A stretch of DNA of 33,082 nt. Source: JARICQ01 sp964527205. GTDB taxonomy: Bacteria; Bacillota; Clostridia; Tissierellales; Tissierellaceae. The notes below the pieces were generated by a model, which was given only the letters and a program-made list of their open reading frames with translations, had not been told where the DNA came from and did not search any database. Each line of letters begins with the position of its first letter. Within the stretch, counting starts at the first letter, position 1. A program made the translations under genes and the position numbers. Below are positions 8,361-15,980 of the stretch, one piece after another. The stretch covers positions 1-33,082 of the forward strand of contig CAZGQG010000021.1 in assembly GCA_964527205.1 (NCBI GenBank), read 5' to 3'.

Positions 8361-8392
8361 AATAAATATATAATAGATTTGATAGTTTGGAG

Positions 8393-8408
8393 AATTTAAT
8401 TTAAATAA
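8393..8408. repeat. Right copy of the 16-bp direct repeat
   Basis: AATTTAATTTAAATAA is identical to 8164-8179 and is followed directly by the GAGGTGA ribosome binding site of kce. If the sequence between the copies is removed, kal and kce become neighbours separated by one repeat and the ribosome binding site. Confidence 0.8.
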
Positions 8409-8419
8409 GAGGTGATTTT

Positions 8420-9241
8420 GTGGAGAAATTGATTATTACTGCTGCTATTTCTGGGGCTGAGGTTAGTAAGGAGCATAATCCTAATATTCCCTATACTGTT
8501 GAGGAGATTGGCAGGGAGGCTGAGTCTGCTTATAAGGCTGGGGCTAGTATTATTCACCTGCATGTAAGGGAAGATGATGGTACACCTACCCAGGACAAGG
8601 CTAGGTTTAAGGCCTGTATGGATGAGATCTATAGGAGATGTCCAGATGTTATTATCCAACCTTCCACAGGTGGAGCTGTTGGCATGACTGATGAGGAAAG
8701 ACTTCAACCTACGGAATTAAATCCTGAGATGGCTACCCTTGACTGTGGTACCCTTAATTTTGGTGGGGATGAGATTTTTATAAATACGGAAAACACCATA
8801 AAGAACTTTGGTAGGATAATGATCGAAAGAGGAGTTAAGCCTGAGATTGAGGTTTTTGACAAGGGCATGGTGGACTATGCTATAGCCTTTGAAAAGCAGG
8901 GCTATATTGAAAAGCCAATGCACTTTGATTTTGTACTTGGAGTTCAAATGGCTGCTAGTGCTAGGGATCTAGCATTTATGGTGGATAGTATACCGGAAGG
9001 ATCTACTTGGACTGTGGCAGGAGTTGGTAGACATGAAATGCCTATGGCTATGATTGGTATGGCAATGGGTGGTCATGTAAGGGTAGGATTTGAGGATAAT
9101 ATCTACCTATCTAGAGGAGTTCTTGCAAATTCCAATGGAGAATTAGTGGAGAAGGTTGTAAGAATGGCAGAGGAACTAGGTAGGGAAATAGCAAGTCCAG
9201 ATGAGGCTAGGGAAATTCTAGGCCTTAAGAAGAGAAAATAA
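8420..9241 (+). CDS. kce: 3-keto-5-aminohexanoate cleavage enzyme
   Basis: The 273-residue protein is a BKACE/DUF849 family member. Kce condenses 5-amino-3-oxohexanoate with acetyl-CoA to give acetoacetate and 3-aminobutyryl-CoA. The Zn2+ ligands His46 and His48 are present in IIHLHVRE, with Glu14 (SGAE), Ser82 (QPSTGG) and Thr106 (MATLDCG) at the numbers I recall for the structurally studied Cloacimonas enzyme. The later Arg-Glu-Asp set appears as R221, E225 and D226 (RVGFEDN). BKACE members vary in substrate, but adjacency to kal strongly favours true Kce. The start is GTG after AGAGGTGA; no in-frame ATG lies nearby. It is followed by its own terminator. Confidence 0.9.
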   Translation: MEKLIITAAISGAEVSKEHNPNIPYTVEEIGREAESAYKAGASIIHLHVREDDGTPTQDKARFKACMDEIYRRCPDVIIQPSTGGAVGMTDEERLQPTELNPEMATLDCGTLNFGGDEIFINTENTIKNFGRIMIERGVKPEIEVFDKGMVDYAIAFEKQGYIEKPMHFDFVLGVQMAASARDLAFMVDSIPEGSTWTVAGVGRHEMPMAMIGMAMGGHVRVGFEDNIYLSRGVLANSNGELVEKVVRMAEELGREIASPDEAREILGLKKRK

Positions 9242-9247
9242 AACTTT

Positions 9248-9283
9248 AAGTGTCTAAATCTAAGAAGATCTAGACACTTTTCA
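9248..9283 (+). terminator. Intrinsic terminator of kce
   Basis: AAGTGTCTA (9248-9256) pairs with TAGACACTT (9271-9279), extended by the inner AATCT/AGAT pairing, and runs into TTTT. Confidence 0.8.
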
Positions 9284-9345
9284 TTGCTTATTTTTACTAG
9301 AGCCTTATAAAGATAAGTTTTTCTAGATAAGAGGGGTATAAATCT

Positions 9346-9353
9346 GATATAAT
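9346..9353 (+). promoter_or_regulatory. Candidate extended -10 promoter of the fba operon
   Basis: TGATATAAT spans 9345/6-9353, with TATAAT at 9348-9353. No convincing -35 hexamer is seen at 16-18 bases. It lies 33 bases before the fba start. Confidence 0.5.
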
Positions 9354-9385
9354 GGAGACATATAAATGATAGGAGGAATTGGGAA

Positions 9386-10243
9386 ATGTTAGTTACGGGA
9401 AATGAAATATTATTAGATGCTCAAAAAAATGGATACGCAGTAGGTGCTTTTAATGTGAACAATATGGAGATTGTTCAGGCAATCATAGAAGCAGCTGAGG
9501 AAACAAATTCACCAGCCATACTTCAGGCAAGTCAGGGTGGAATAAAGTATGCAGGTGTAGAGTATATTGCAGCCCTAGGCAAGGTGGCAGGAAGAAATGC
9601 CAAGGTTCCAGTTGCACTACATTTAGACCACGGTACGGATTTCGAACAAATAATTCAGTGTATAAGACATGGATTTACCTCAGTAATGATAGATGCTTCT
9701 CAGTATCCTTTAGAGGAAAACATAGCTATTACAAAGAAAATAGTAGAAATAGCCCATGCAGCAGGAGTATCAGTGGAAGCTGAACTTGGTAAAATCGGAG
9801 GAACTGAAGACGACATTACAGTATCTGAAAGAGATGCTACTTTTACAAATCCAGATGAGGCAGAAAAATTTGTAAGGGAAACTGGAATTGATTCCCTGGC
9901 CATAGCAGTAGGTACAGCTCACGGAGTTTACAAGGGAGAACCAAAGATAGAATTTGACCTAATCAAGGAAATAAGATCTAGGGTAGATATACCTCTAGTG
10001 CTTCACGGATCATCAGGAGTGCCAAATGAGGCAATTGAAAAGGCTATACCACTGGGAATATCAAAGCTTAATATAGATACAGACCTTAGGGTACAATTCT
10101 CCCAGGGAGTTAAGGAACTTTTAGCTGCAAACCCAGATGAAATAGATCCAAGAAAAATCCTAGCACCAGCTAAGGAAAAGATGAAGGCTAGAATTATAGA
10201 AAAAATGAATCTATTTGGATCAAGTGGAAGAGCTTGGAAATAA
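9386..10243 (+). CDS. fba: Class II fructose-1,6-bisphosphate aldolase
   Basis: The 285-residue protein is the full length of the B. subtilis FbaA type. It catalyses reversible cleavage of fructose 1,6-bisphosphate to dihydroxyacetone phosphate and glyceraldehyde 3-phosphate. The zinc and catalytic residues are visible in LHLDHGTD, in VEAELGKIGG, in AHGVYKGEPK and in LVLHGSSGVP. The phosphate-binding stretch GISKLNIDTDLR follows. The ATG has AGGAGG upstream. It heads fba-tal-glpX (spacings 14 and 14 bases). In an amino-acid fermenter the set may run mainly toward gluconeogenesis. Confidence 0.95.
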   Translation: MLVTGNEILLDAQKNGYAVGAFNVNNMEIVQAIIEAAEETNSPAILQASQGGIKYAGVEYIAALGKVAGRNAKVPVALHLDHGTDFEQIIQCIRHGFTSVMIDASQYPLEENIAITKKIVEIAHAAGVSVEAELGKIGGTEDDITVSERDATFTNPDEAEKFVRETGIDSLAIAVGTAHGVYKGEPKIEFDLIKEIRSRVDIPLVLHGSSGVPNEAIEKAIPLGISKLNIDTDLRVQFSQGVKELLAANPDEIDPRKILAPAKEKMKARIIEKMNLFGSSGRAWK

Positions 10244-10257
10244 ATAGGAGGTAAGAG

Positions 10258-10902
10258 ATGAAACTTTTTATAGATACAGCAAATATAGATGAAATAAAGG
10301 AAGTTAATGACTGGGGTGTAATCTGTGGTGTAACTACAAACCCAAGTCTAATAGCCAAGGAAGGCAGAGATTTCAAAGAGGTAGTAGGAGAAATTGCAAA
10401 CCTTGTGGACGGACCAATTAGTGCAGAGGTAGTATCTCTTGATGTAGATGGCATGCTAGAAGAAGCCAGGGATCTGGCCAAGATTCATGAAAATATTATT
10501 ATAAAGGTTCCTATGAACAGGGAAGGCCTTAAGGCTGTAAAGGTCTTAGCCGGTGAGGGAATAAAGACCAATGTAACCCTTATATTTTCAGCAAATCAAG
10601 CTCTCCTAGCAGCAAGGGCAGGAGCAAGCTATGTAAGTCCCTTTGTAGGAAGACTAGATGATATAGGCCATAGGGGCATGGACCTAGTAGAGGATATAGC
10701 CTCTATTTTCCATATACATGATATTGATTCAGAGATTATATCTGCAAGCATAAGGAGCCCAATGCATGTTTTAGAATCAGCAAATGCTGGAGCCCATATT
10801 GGAACCATACCTTACAAGGTATTCCAAGAGATGCTAGAGCATCCACTTACGGATATAGGAATAGAAAAGTTCTTAAAGGATTGGGAAAAAGTCGATAATT
10901 AA
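10258..10902 (+). CDS. tal: TalC-type transaldolase (fructose-6-phosphate aldolase-like fold)
   Basis: The 214-residue protein belongs to the short transaldolase/FSA subfamily, a TIM barrel with a Schiff-base lysine, here Lys83 in IIIKVPMNREG. The residue that is Gln59 in E. coli fructose-6-phosphate aldolase is Glu57 here (SAEVVS). The residue corresponding to its Tyr131 is Phe129 (SPFVGRLDD). Both are the transaldolase forms, so dihydroxyacetone transfer in the pentose phosphate pathway is more likely than free fructose-6-phosphate cleavage. It lies between fba and glpX. The B. subtilis order has murAB after this gene; it is absent here. Confidence 0.88.
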   Translation: MKLFIDTANIDEIKEVNDWGVICGVTTNPSLIAKEGRDFKEVVGEIANLVDGPISAEVVSLDVDGMLEEARDLAKIHENIIIKVPMNREGLKAVKVLAGEGIKTNVTLIFSANQALLAARAGASYVSPFVGRLDDIGHRGMDLVEDIASIFHIHDIDSEIISASIRSPMHVLESANAGAHIGTIPYKVFQEMLEHPLTDIGIEKFLKDWEKVDN

Positions 10903-10916
10903 TAGGGAGTGTTATA

Positions 10917-11885
10917 ATGGATAGAAATTTATCATTAAACTTGGCAAGGGTTACAGAGGCTGCAGCCTTGGCAAGTGCAAAGTGGATGGGTAGGGGTGAC
11001 AAAAATGCAGCGGACCAGGCAGCAGTAGATGCCATGAGAAGAATGTTTGATACCCTAAGCATAGATGGAACAGTTGTTATAGGTGAAGGTGAAATGGATG
11101 AGGCACCTATGCTTTATATAGGTGAGCAAATAGGAAGGGCAGAGAAGAATAGTATTCAGGTGGATATAGCAGTAGATCCACTGGACGGAACCCGTTCTGT
11201 TGCCAATGGACTTTCCAATGCCATATCTGTTGTAGCCATAGCACCAAGAGGCTGTCTACTTAATGCACCGGATACCTATATGAAAAAGATAGCAGTTGGA
11301 CCAGAGGCTGCAGGTTGTGTTGATATAAATAATTCTGTGGAAGAAAATATAAAGAATGTGGCCAAGGCTCTAGATAAGGATATATCAGATGTAACAGTTA
11401 TAGTCCTTGATAGGCCTAGGCATGAGAAACTTATAAATAAAATAAGAAAAGTGGGGGCTAGAATCCAGACCATAAGTGATGGGGATATCCTATCAGCCAT
11501 ATCCACTTGCTTTGAGCAATCTGGTATAGATATGATGATGGGTATAGGTGGGGCTCCAGAGGGAGTAATAGCTGCAGCAGCCCTTAAGTGCCTAAATGGA
11601 GAACTTCAAGGTGTCATGATGCCCTTTACAGATGATCAAAAAAGAAGATGTGATGAGATGGGTGTAGATTGTGACAAGGTATACTACCTGGATGACCTGG
11701 TAAAGGGCAATGAAGCACTATTTGCCGCCACTGGTGTTACCCATGGTGAAATCTTAAATGGTGTTTTATTTAAGGATAAAAACACTGCAACTACTCACAC
11801 TCTTGTCCTAAGAGCAGAAACTGGTACTATTAGATTTATAGATTCTATTCATATCTTAGATAAAAAGCCAGAGTATGCCAAGTAA
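10917..11885 (+). CDS. glpX: Class II fructose-1,6-bisphosphatase
   Basis: The 322-residue GlpX-family protein hydrolyses fructose 1,6-bisphosphate to fructose 6-phosphate, the committing step of gluconeogenesis. Metal and phosphate motifs are clear: GEGEMDEAP in the N-terminal third, DPLDGTRSVANG (the lithium-sensitive phosphatase motif) near residue 80, and ISDGDI and GIGGAPEGV in the second half. The length is normal. It is the third gene after fba and tal, so the product of Fba condensation is handled next door. A stem-loop follows before rho. Confidence 0.94.
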   Translation: MDRNLSLNLARVTEAAALASAKWMGRGDKNAADQAAVDAMRRMFDTLSIDGTVVIGEGEMDEAPMLYIGEQIGRAEKNSIQVDIAVDPLDGTRSVANGLSNAISVVAIAPRGCLLNAPDTYMKKIAVGPEAAGCVDINNSVEENIKNVAKALDKDISDVTVIVLDRPRHEKLINKIRKVGARIQTISDGDILSAISTCFEQSGIDMMMGIGGAPEGVIAAAALKCLNGELQGVMMPFTDDQKRRCDEMGVDCDKVYYLDDLVKGNEALFAATGVTHGEILNGVLFKDKNTATTHTLVLRAETGTIRFIDSIHILDKKPEYAK

Positions 11886-11895
11886 AGATGGGGCT

Positions 11896-11925
11896 AGGGC
11901 AGTGATACTGCCCTAAGCTTCTTTT
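11896..11925 (+). terminator. Stem-loop between glpX and rho (terminator or attenuator)
   Basis: AGGGCAGT (11896-11903), a 3-base loop and ACTGCCCT (11907-11914) form a perfect GC-rich hairpin. Only a broken T tract (CTTCTTTT) follows. It may partly end the fba-tal-glpX message and so attenuate rho expression. Confidence 0.6.
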
Positions 11926-11944
11926 AAACAGGAGGTGTTAGAGT

Positions 11945-13294
11945 TTGAATGAAAATGAATTATCCAAGAAGACCTTAGTAGATTTAAGAGAAATAGCCAA
12001 GTCCCTTAATATACCAAGTCCCTACAAGTATAAAAAAGACGATCTTATTAAAATCATATCAAGTGGAGACTCTCCAGAAGAAATCCAAAAAGACCAAGAT
12101 AATACAAATGTAGATATAGATGATTTAAATACAAAAAATCTCCCCAATAAGGTGACAGAAGAACTTGAAAATATGGATGAGATTAATATTGCTGGTGGTA
12201 TTCTTGAGACACATCAGGATGGCTATGGTTTTTTAAGATCAGATAATTATTTGTCTGGAGAAGAGGATATTTATATGTCCCAATCTCAGATTAGAAGATT
12301 TAGGCTTAAGACAGGTGATGAGGTTTATGGTGTTACTAGGGAGCCCAATCAGGGAGAAAGATACAATGCCCTTTTATATGTTAGAACTGTAAATGGCATG
12401 GACCCGGAAAAGGCAGTAAATAGACCAAATTTTGACAGTCTAACTCCCATATATCCAAGGGAAAGATTAAAATTAGAAAGAAACAAAGGGGAATATGCTA
12501 CTAGGATGATAGATCTTATTGCACCTATAGGTAAGGGGCAAAGGGGCATGATAGTATCTCCGCCAAAAGCAGGTAAGACAACCCTACTAAAGATGGTAGC
12601 CAATGCCATAGCTGAAAATCATCCTGAAGTGGAGATAATAGTTCTCCTAATAGATGAAAGACCAGAGGAAGTAACAGACATGAAAAGGTCTGTAAAGGGA
12701 GATGTAGTTTATTCCACCTTTGATGAGCTTCCTTCCCACCATACCAAGGTGGCGGAGATAGTCCTAGAAAGAGCTAAGAGACTAGTTGAGCATGGCAAGG
12801 ATGTAGTTATCCTACTAGATAGTATTACTAGACTAGCCAGGGCCTACAACCTAACCATACCTTCCAGTGGAAGAACCCTTTCCGGTGGTTTGGATCCAGG
12901 TGCCCTTCATAAGCCAAAGAGATTCTTTGGGGCAGCTAGAAAGTTGGAAGAAGCAGGATCTCTTACAATCCTTGCCACTGCTCTTGTAGAGACAGGATCT
13001 AGAATGGACGATGTTATATTTGAGGAGTTTAAGGGTACAGGTAATATGGAGATACATTTAGACAGAAAGCTTTCAGAAAAGAGAATTTTCCCAGCCATAG
13101 AGATAAGCAGATCCAGTACTAGAAAAGAGGAATTGCTTATGGGAAGGGAAGAATTAGAAATTATTTGGAAGATTAGAAGGTCTATGAATAATGCTCCCAA
13201 CCAGGAAGTTACAGAGATGATTATTAGAAATCTTATGAAAACAGATACTAACAAGGACTTTGTGGAAATGATGGCAAATAAAATAAGATTTTAA
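11945..13294 (+). CDS. rho: Transcription termination factor Rho
   Basis: The 449-residue Rho is a hexameric RNA-dependent ATPase that releases transcripts. The Rho_N helical domain covers ~1-45. A charged Asp/Asn/Glu-rich linker spans ~46-80. The cold-shock-like RNA-binding domain lies at ~85-150 (DGYGFLRS, EDIYMSQSQIRRF). The ATPase follows, with Walker A PPKAGKT near 200 and Walker B DVVILLDSITRLARAYN. The secondary RNA-binding Q/R loops are intact. The start is TTG, fixed by AGGAGGTG at a spacing of 7. The glpX-rho-rpmE order is conserved in Bacillota. Confidence 0.96.
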   Translation: MNENELSKKTLVDLREIAKSLNIPSPYKYKKDDLIKIISSGDSPEEIQKDQDNTNVDIDDLNTKNLPNKVTEELENMDEINIAGGILETHQDGYGFLRSDNYLSGEEDIYMSQSQIRRFRLKTGDEVYGVTREPNQGERYNALLYVRTVNGMDPEKAVNRPNFDSLTPIYPRERLKLERNKGEYATRMIDLIAPIGKGQRGMIVSPPKAGKTTLLKMVANAIAENHPEVEIIVLLIDERPEEVTDMKRSVKGDVVYSTFDELPSHHTKVAEIVLERAKRLVEHGKDVVILLDSITRLARAYNLTIPSSGRTLSGGLDPGALHKPKRFFGAARKLEEAGSLTILATALVETGSRMDDVIFEEFKGTGNMEIHLDRKLSEKRIFPAIEISRSSTRKEELLMGREELEIIWKIRRSMNNAPNQEVTEMIIRNLMKTDTNKDFVEMMANKIRF

Positions 13295-13295
13295 G

Positions 13296-13324
13296 TTGAA
13301 TAATCTAATATATTATGCTATAAT
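13296..13324 (+). promoter_or_regulatory. Sigma-A promoter of rpmE
   Basis: TTGAAT (13296-13301), 17 bases, TATAAT (13319-13324) with the extended TGC just upstream. The predicted leader of ~55 bases before the rpmE start could hold an L31 autoregulatory structure, but I could not identify one. Confidence 0.82.
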
Positions 13325-13388
13325 TTAATGGTTGAAATATGCGAAGATAATTTTACTATATACTAGCAGTCGAAGAGAGGTGAAAAGA

Positions 13389-13589
13389 ATGAAACCGAAT
13401 ATTCATCCAGAATATAAAGAAGCAACAGTTAAGTGTGCTTGTGGAAATACTTTTACAACTGGTTCCGTTAAAGATGAACTAAAAGTTGAGGTATGCTCAG
13501 AATGTCATCCATTCTATACAGGACGTCAGAGATTCGCTGAACGTGGTGGACGTATTGAAAAATTCAAGAAAAAATACAATATGGATTAA
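13389..13589 (+). CDS. rpmE: 50S ribosomal protein L31 (zinc-binding form)
   Basis: The 66-residue protein opens MKPNIHPEYKE and has the C+ zinc site: Cys16 and Cys18 (CACG) with Cys36 and Cys39 (CSEC). It sits at the central protuberance of the large subunit. The ATG at 13389 is preferred over an in-frame TTG at 13332 because GAGAGGTG lies just upstream and the family starts there. It has its own promoter after rho and a strong terminator behind it. The zinc-containing form is the type replaced by C- paralogues under zinc starvation; no such paralogue is in this window. Confidence 0.95.
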   Translation: MKPNIHPEYKEATVKCACGNTFTTGSVKDELKVEVCSECHPFYTGRQRFAERGGRIEKFKKKYNMD

Positions 13590-13605
13590 TTTCTTGACTA
13601 AAACT

Positions 13606-13641
13606 AGGTTAGTTGCATAGGCATCTAACCTTTATTTTTTT
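13606..13641 (+). terminator. Intrinsic terminator of rpmE
   Basis: AGGTTAG (13606-13612) pairs with CTAACCT (13625-13631) across a 12-base loop, followed by TTATTTTTTT. A TTGACT hexamer at 13594-13599 could be a -35 for the next operon, but the matching -10 is poor. Confidence 0.82.
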
Positions 13642-13653
13642 AGGGGTGATAAA

Positions 13654-14604
13654 ATGAAAATTAAAGAAGTAGATAGAGTTCCAAAGCATATGACCAGCAT
13701 AGGTGGTCAGGCCCTGATTGAGGGTATTATGATGCGTGGACCCAGGGATATATCAATTGTGGTTAGAAAGCCCAATGGGGAGACGGAACTTAAGATAGAT
13801 GAATTAAACACCCTTGGTATGAGGCATAAGTTTTTTAGATTGCCTTTTATAAGAGGTGTAGTTGGCCTGGTGGAAGCCATGATGATTGGTACCAAGGCCC
13901 TTATGTATTCTGCAGATTTTTATGAAGAGGAAGAAGTAGTTAGTGATAAAAAATCCCTAACAGAAAAAATATTTAAGGACAGGGCAGAGGATGTAGAAAT
14001 GGTCCTGGCAGTGATTACATCTGTAATTTTAGCTGTGGGAATCTTTATGTTTATTCCTACCCTCTTAACTAATTTCCTAAAGGGAAATATTACCAATACC
14101 CTGGCCCTCAACCTAGTAGAAGGTGGAGTAAGAATAGGGATCTTTCTTATATATATAGTAGCTGTTTCTAAGCTTGAGGACATAAGAAGAGTATTTGAAT
14201 ATCACGGTGCAGAACACAAGACCATACATGCCTATGAAAATGGAGAAGAACTAACAGTAAAGAATGTAAAAAAATATCCTATACTTCATCCTAGATGTGG
14301 AACTAGTTTCCTATTTATGGTAATGATAGTAAGTATATTTGTACTTTCCTTCTTTGGATGGCCAAATCCACTTCAAAGATTGTTAGTTAGGTTCTTAATG
14401 TTTCCAGTAATAGCAGGTATATCATATGAAATAAATAAATTAATAGGTAAGAGCAATTCCAAGCTTGCCTACTACTTGTCCTATCCAGGCCTTATGATTC
14501 AAAAACTGGCAACTGTAAAAGAACCAGATGCTAGCCAGATAGAAGTAGCTATAGAAGCCTTAGAAGCTGTGATCACAGGGGATAAGGATGCTGACAAATG
14601 GTAA
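13654..14604 (+). CDS. DUF1385 membrane protein (YqhQ-like)
   Basis: The 316-residue protein opens with the DUF1385 signature around residues 16-27, GGQALIEGIMMRGP. Probable membrane segments lie near 110-130 and 150-170, with more in the C-terminal third (SFLFMVMIVSIFVLSFFGW and following). Between them is YHGAEHKTIHAYE, whose two His and two Glu look like a metal-binding site, followed by LHPRCGTSF. The family is widespread in Bacillota; I know of no firmly established biochemical role. It is translationally coupled to prmC: the prmC ATG overlaps its stop by 7 bases. RBS GGGGTGAT supports the start. Confidence 0.88.
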   Translation: MKIKEVDRVPKHMTSIGGQALIEGIMMRGPRDISIVVRKPNGETELKIDELNTLGMRHKFFRLPFIRGVVGLVEAMMIGTKALMYSADFYEEEEVVSDKKSLTEKIFKDRAEDVEMVLAVITSVILAVGIFMFIPTLLTNFLKGNITNTLALNLVEGGVRIGIFLIYIVAVSKLEDIRRVFEYHGAEHKTIHAYENGEELTVKNVKKYPILHPRCGTSFLFMVMIVSIFVLSFFGWPNPLQRLLVRFLMFPVIAGISYEINKLIGKSNSKLAYYLSYPGLMIQKLATVKEPDASQIEVAIEALEAVITGDKDADKW

Positions 14605-15437
14605 GTATCAATGAATTGCTAAAAAAATCCAAGATAGATTTCAAGGAATCTATCTTGATTCTATGTAAATTATTAGATGTGGATAAATCATATATCTTTA
14701 CCTATGGGGATAGGGAGCTGCCTGTCTCCATAGCTAAGGATTTTCTATACCTGACAGAAAAGAGAAAGAAGGCCTATCCCCTACAATACATATTGGGAGA
14801 AAGACATTTTATGGGTATAGATTTTTTTCTAGAAGAGGGAGTTCTAATACCAAGGGAAGATACAGAGGTCTTGGTGGAATTTTTAATAGACTATGTAAGA
14901 AGAGAATATGGAGAGGAAGAAGAAGTTAGAATCCTAGATCTAGGCTTTGGAAGCGGAGCCATATCCATAAGCCTGGCCTATCACTTGGATAATGCTAGGG
15001 TTTACGGAGTGGATATATCAGAAGAGGCATATAGGATAGCCAATATAAATAAGGAGAGACTCTCCTTAGAGAATGTAGATTTTTATAGGGGAGACCTATT
15101 TAAAGCCCTGAAAGAGAAGAATATCCAGGAGAAATTTCATATAATAGTTTCAAATCCTCCCTATATAGAATCAGAAACCATAGAGACCCTGGATATTGGA
15201 GTTAAGGACTATGAACCTAGAATGGCCCTGGACGGGGGAGAGGATGGTTTGGACTTTTATAGACAGATTAGTTCCCAGGCAGGAGACTATTTAGAGGAAA
15301 ATGGGCTATTAATCTATGAAATTGGCTACAATCAAAGGGAAAATGTTAAAAACTTGTTTATAATCAATGGTTTTCATGGTATAAATGTATTAAGGGATTT
15401 ATCTGGACATGATAGAGTCCTAATGGGTTTTAAATAG
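14598..15437 (+). CDS. prmC: Release factor glutamine N5-methyltransferase
   Basis: The 279-residue SAM-dependent enzyme methylates the Gln of the GGQ loop in peptide-chain release factors. An N-terminal helical substrate-binding domain covers ~1-80. The Rossmann methyltransferase domain has motif I LDLGFGSGAIS near 113-123, where Phe replaces the more usual Thr/Cys. The catalytic NPPY motif lies at 186-189. Its substrate RF1 is encoded three genes downstream, separated by the two chromate-transporter genes. In B. subtilis prfA precedes prmC, so the order is inverted here. It is coupled to the DUF1385 gene by a 7-base overlap. Confidence 0.93.
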   Translation: MVSINELLKKSKIDFKESILILCKLLDVDKSYIFTYGDRELPVSIAKDFLYLTEKRKKAYPLQYILGERHFMGIDFFLEEGVLIPREDTEVLVEFLIDYVRREYGEEEEVRILDLGFGSGAISISLAYHLDNARVYGVDISEEAYRIANINKERLSLENVDFYRGDLFKALKEKNIQEKFHIIVSNPPYIESETIETLDIGVKDYEPRMALDGGEDGLDFYRQISSQAGDYLEENGLLIYEIGYNQRENVKNLFIINGFHGINVLRDLSGHDRVLMGFK

Positions 15438-15448
15438 GTGGTGAACTT

Positions 15449-15967
15449 ATGAGTTTAATAATTAAATTATTCTTGTCATTTTTTAAGATAGGGGCCTTTA
15501 GTTTTGGAGGTGGCTATGCCATGCTTCCCCTTATTGAAGAGGAAATAATGGTAAATGGCTGGCTTACAACCAAGGAATTTATAGATGTCCTGGCTATTGC
15601 AGAAATGACCCCAGGTCCTATTGCAATAAATTCAGCAACCTTTCTTGGATATAAGGTTTCCGGTGTTCTTGGAGCCATGTCTGCAACCTTTGCAGTGGTT
15701 CTGCCCTCCTTTATAGTGATGTCCTTGATTTATCATTTCGTAGCAAAATTCAAGAACTCACCCTATGTAGGATGGATATTTGCAGGGATCAGACCGGTAG
15801 TACTTGGACTAATAGCAGCTGCAGCAGTTTCTGTTGGTAAGAATGCCTTTATAGATATAAAAAGTGTTTTAATAGCAATAATAATATTTTACGGAGTGGC
15901 ATTTAGAAAACTAAACCCAATTCTAGCCATAATTGTGGCTGGACTTATGGGAGTAATTCTTTACTGA
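15449..15967 (+). CDS. Chromate transporter-family protein, first half of a split pair
   Basis: The 172-residue membrane protein is a single CHR domain. The diagnostic opening is FFKIGAFSFGGGYAMLPLI near 10-28, and the second motif is EMTPGPIAINSATFLGYK near 51-68. Hydrophobic helices follow to the C-terminus. In many bacteria ChrA is one ~400-residue protein with two such domains. Here the two are separate short-chain genes, and short-chain CHR proteins are thought to work as pairs in opposite membrane orientation. Chromate export is the named function; the physiological substrate in an anaerobe is unknown. It starts 12 bases after prmC and 14 bases before its partner. Confidence 0.88.
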   Translation: MSLIIKLFLSFFKIGAFSFGGGYAMLPLIEEEIMVNGWLTTKEFIDVLAIAEMTPGPIAINSATFLGYKVSGVLGAMSATFAVVLPSFIVMSLIYHFVAKFKNSPYVGWIFAGIRPVVLGLIAAAAVSVGKNAFIDIKSVLIAIIIFYGVAFRKLNPILAIIVAGLMGVILY

Positions 15968-15980
15968 AAGGAGTGGAGTT

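Noticed and set aside
8369..8374. TATAAT as an independent promoter for kce
   Set aside because: No -35 hexamer or extended -10 TG is found at a usable spacing; kept only as a possibility because the stretch is very AT-rich.
13332..13388. N-terminal extension of L31 from a TTG at 13332
   Set aside because: The added residues are not in the L31 family, and the ATG at 13389 has a good ribosome binding site; the TTG lies only ~8 bases after the -10 element, about where transcription would begin.
13325..13388. L31 leader riboregulator
   Set aside because: The ~60-base leader shows no stem I could pair convincingly, so no RNA element is claimed.
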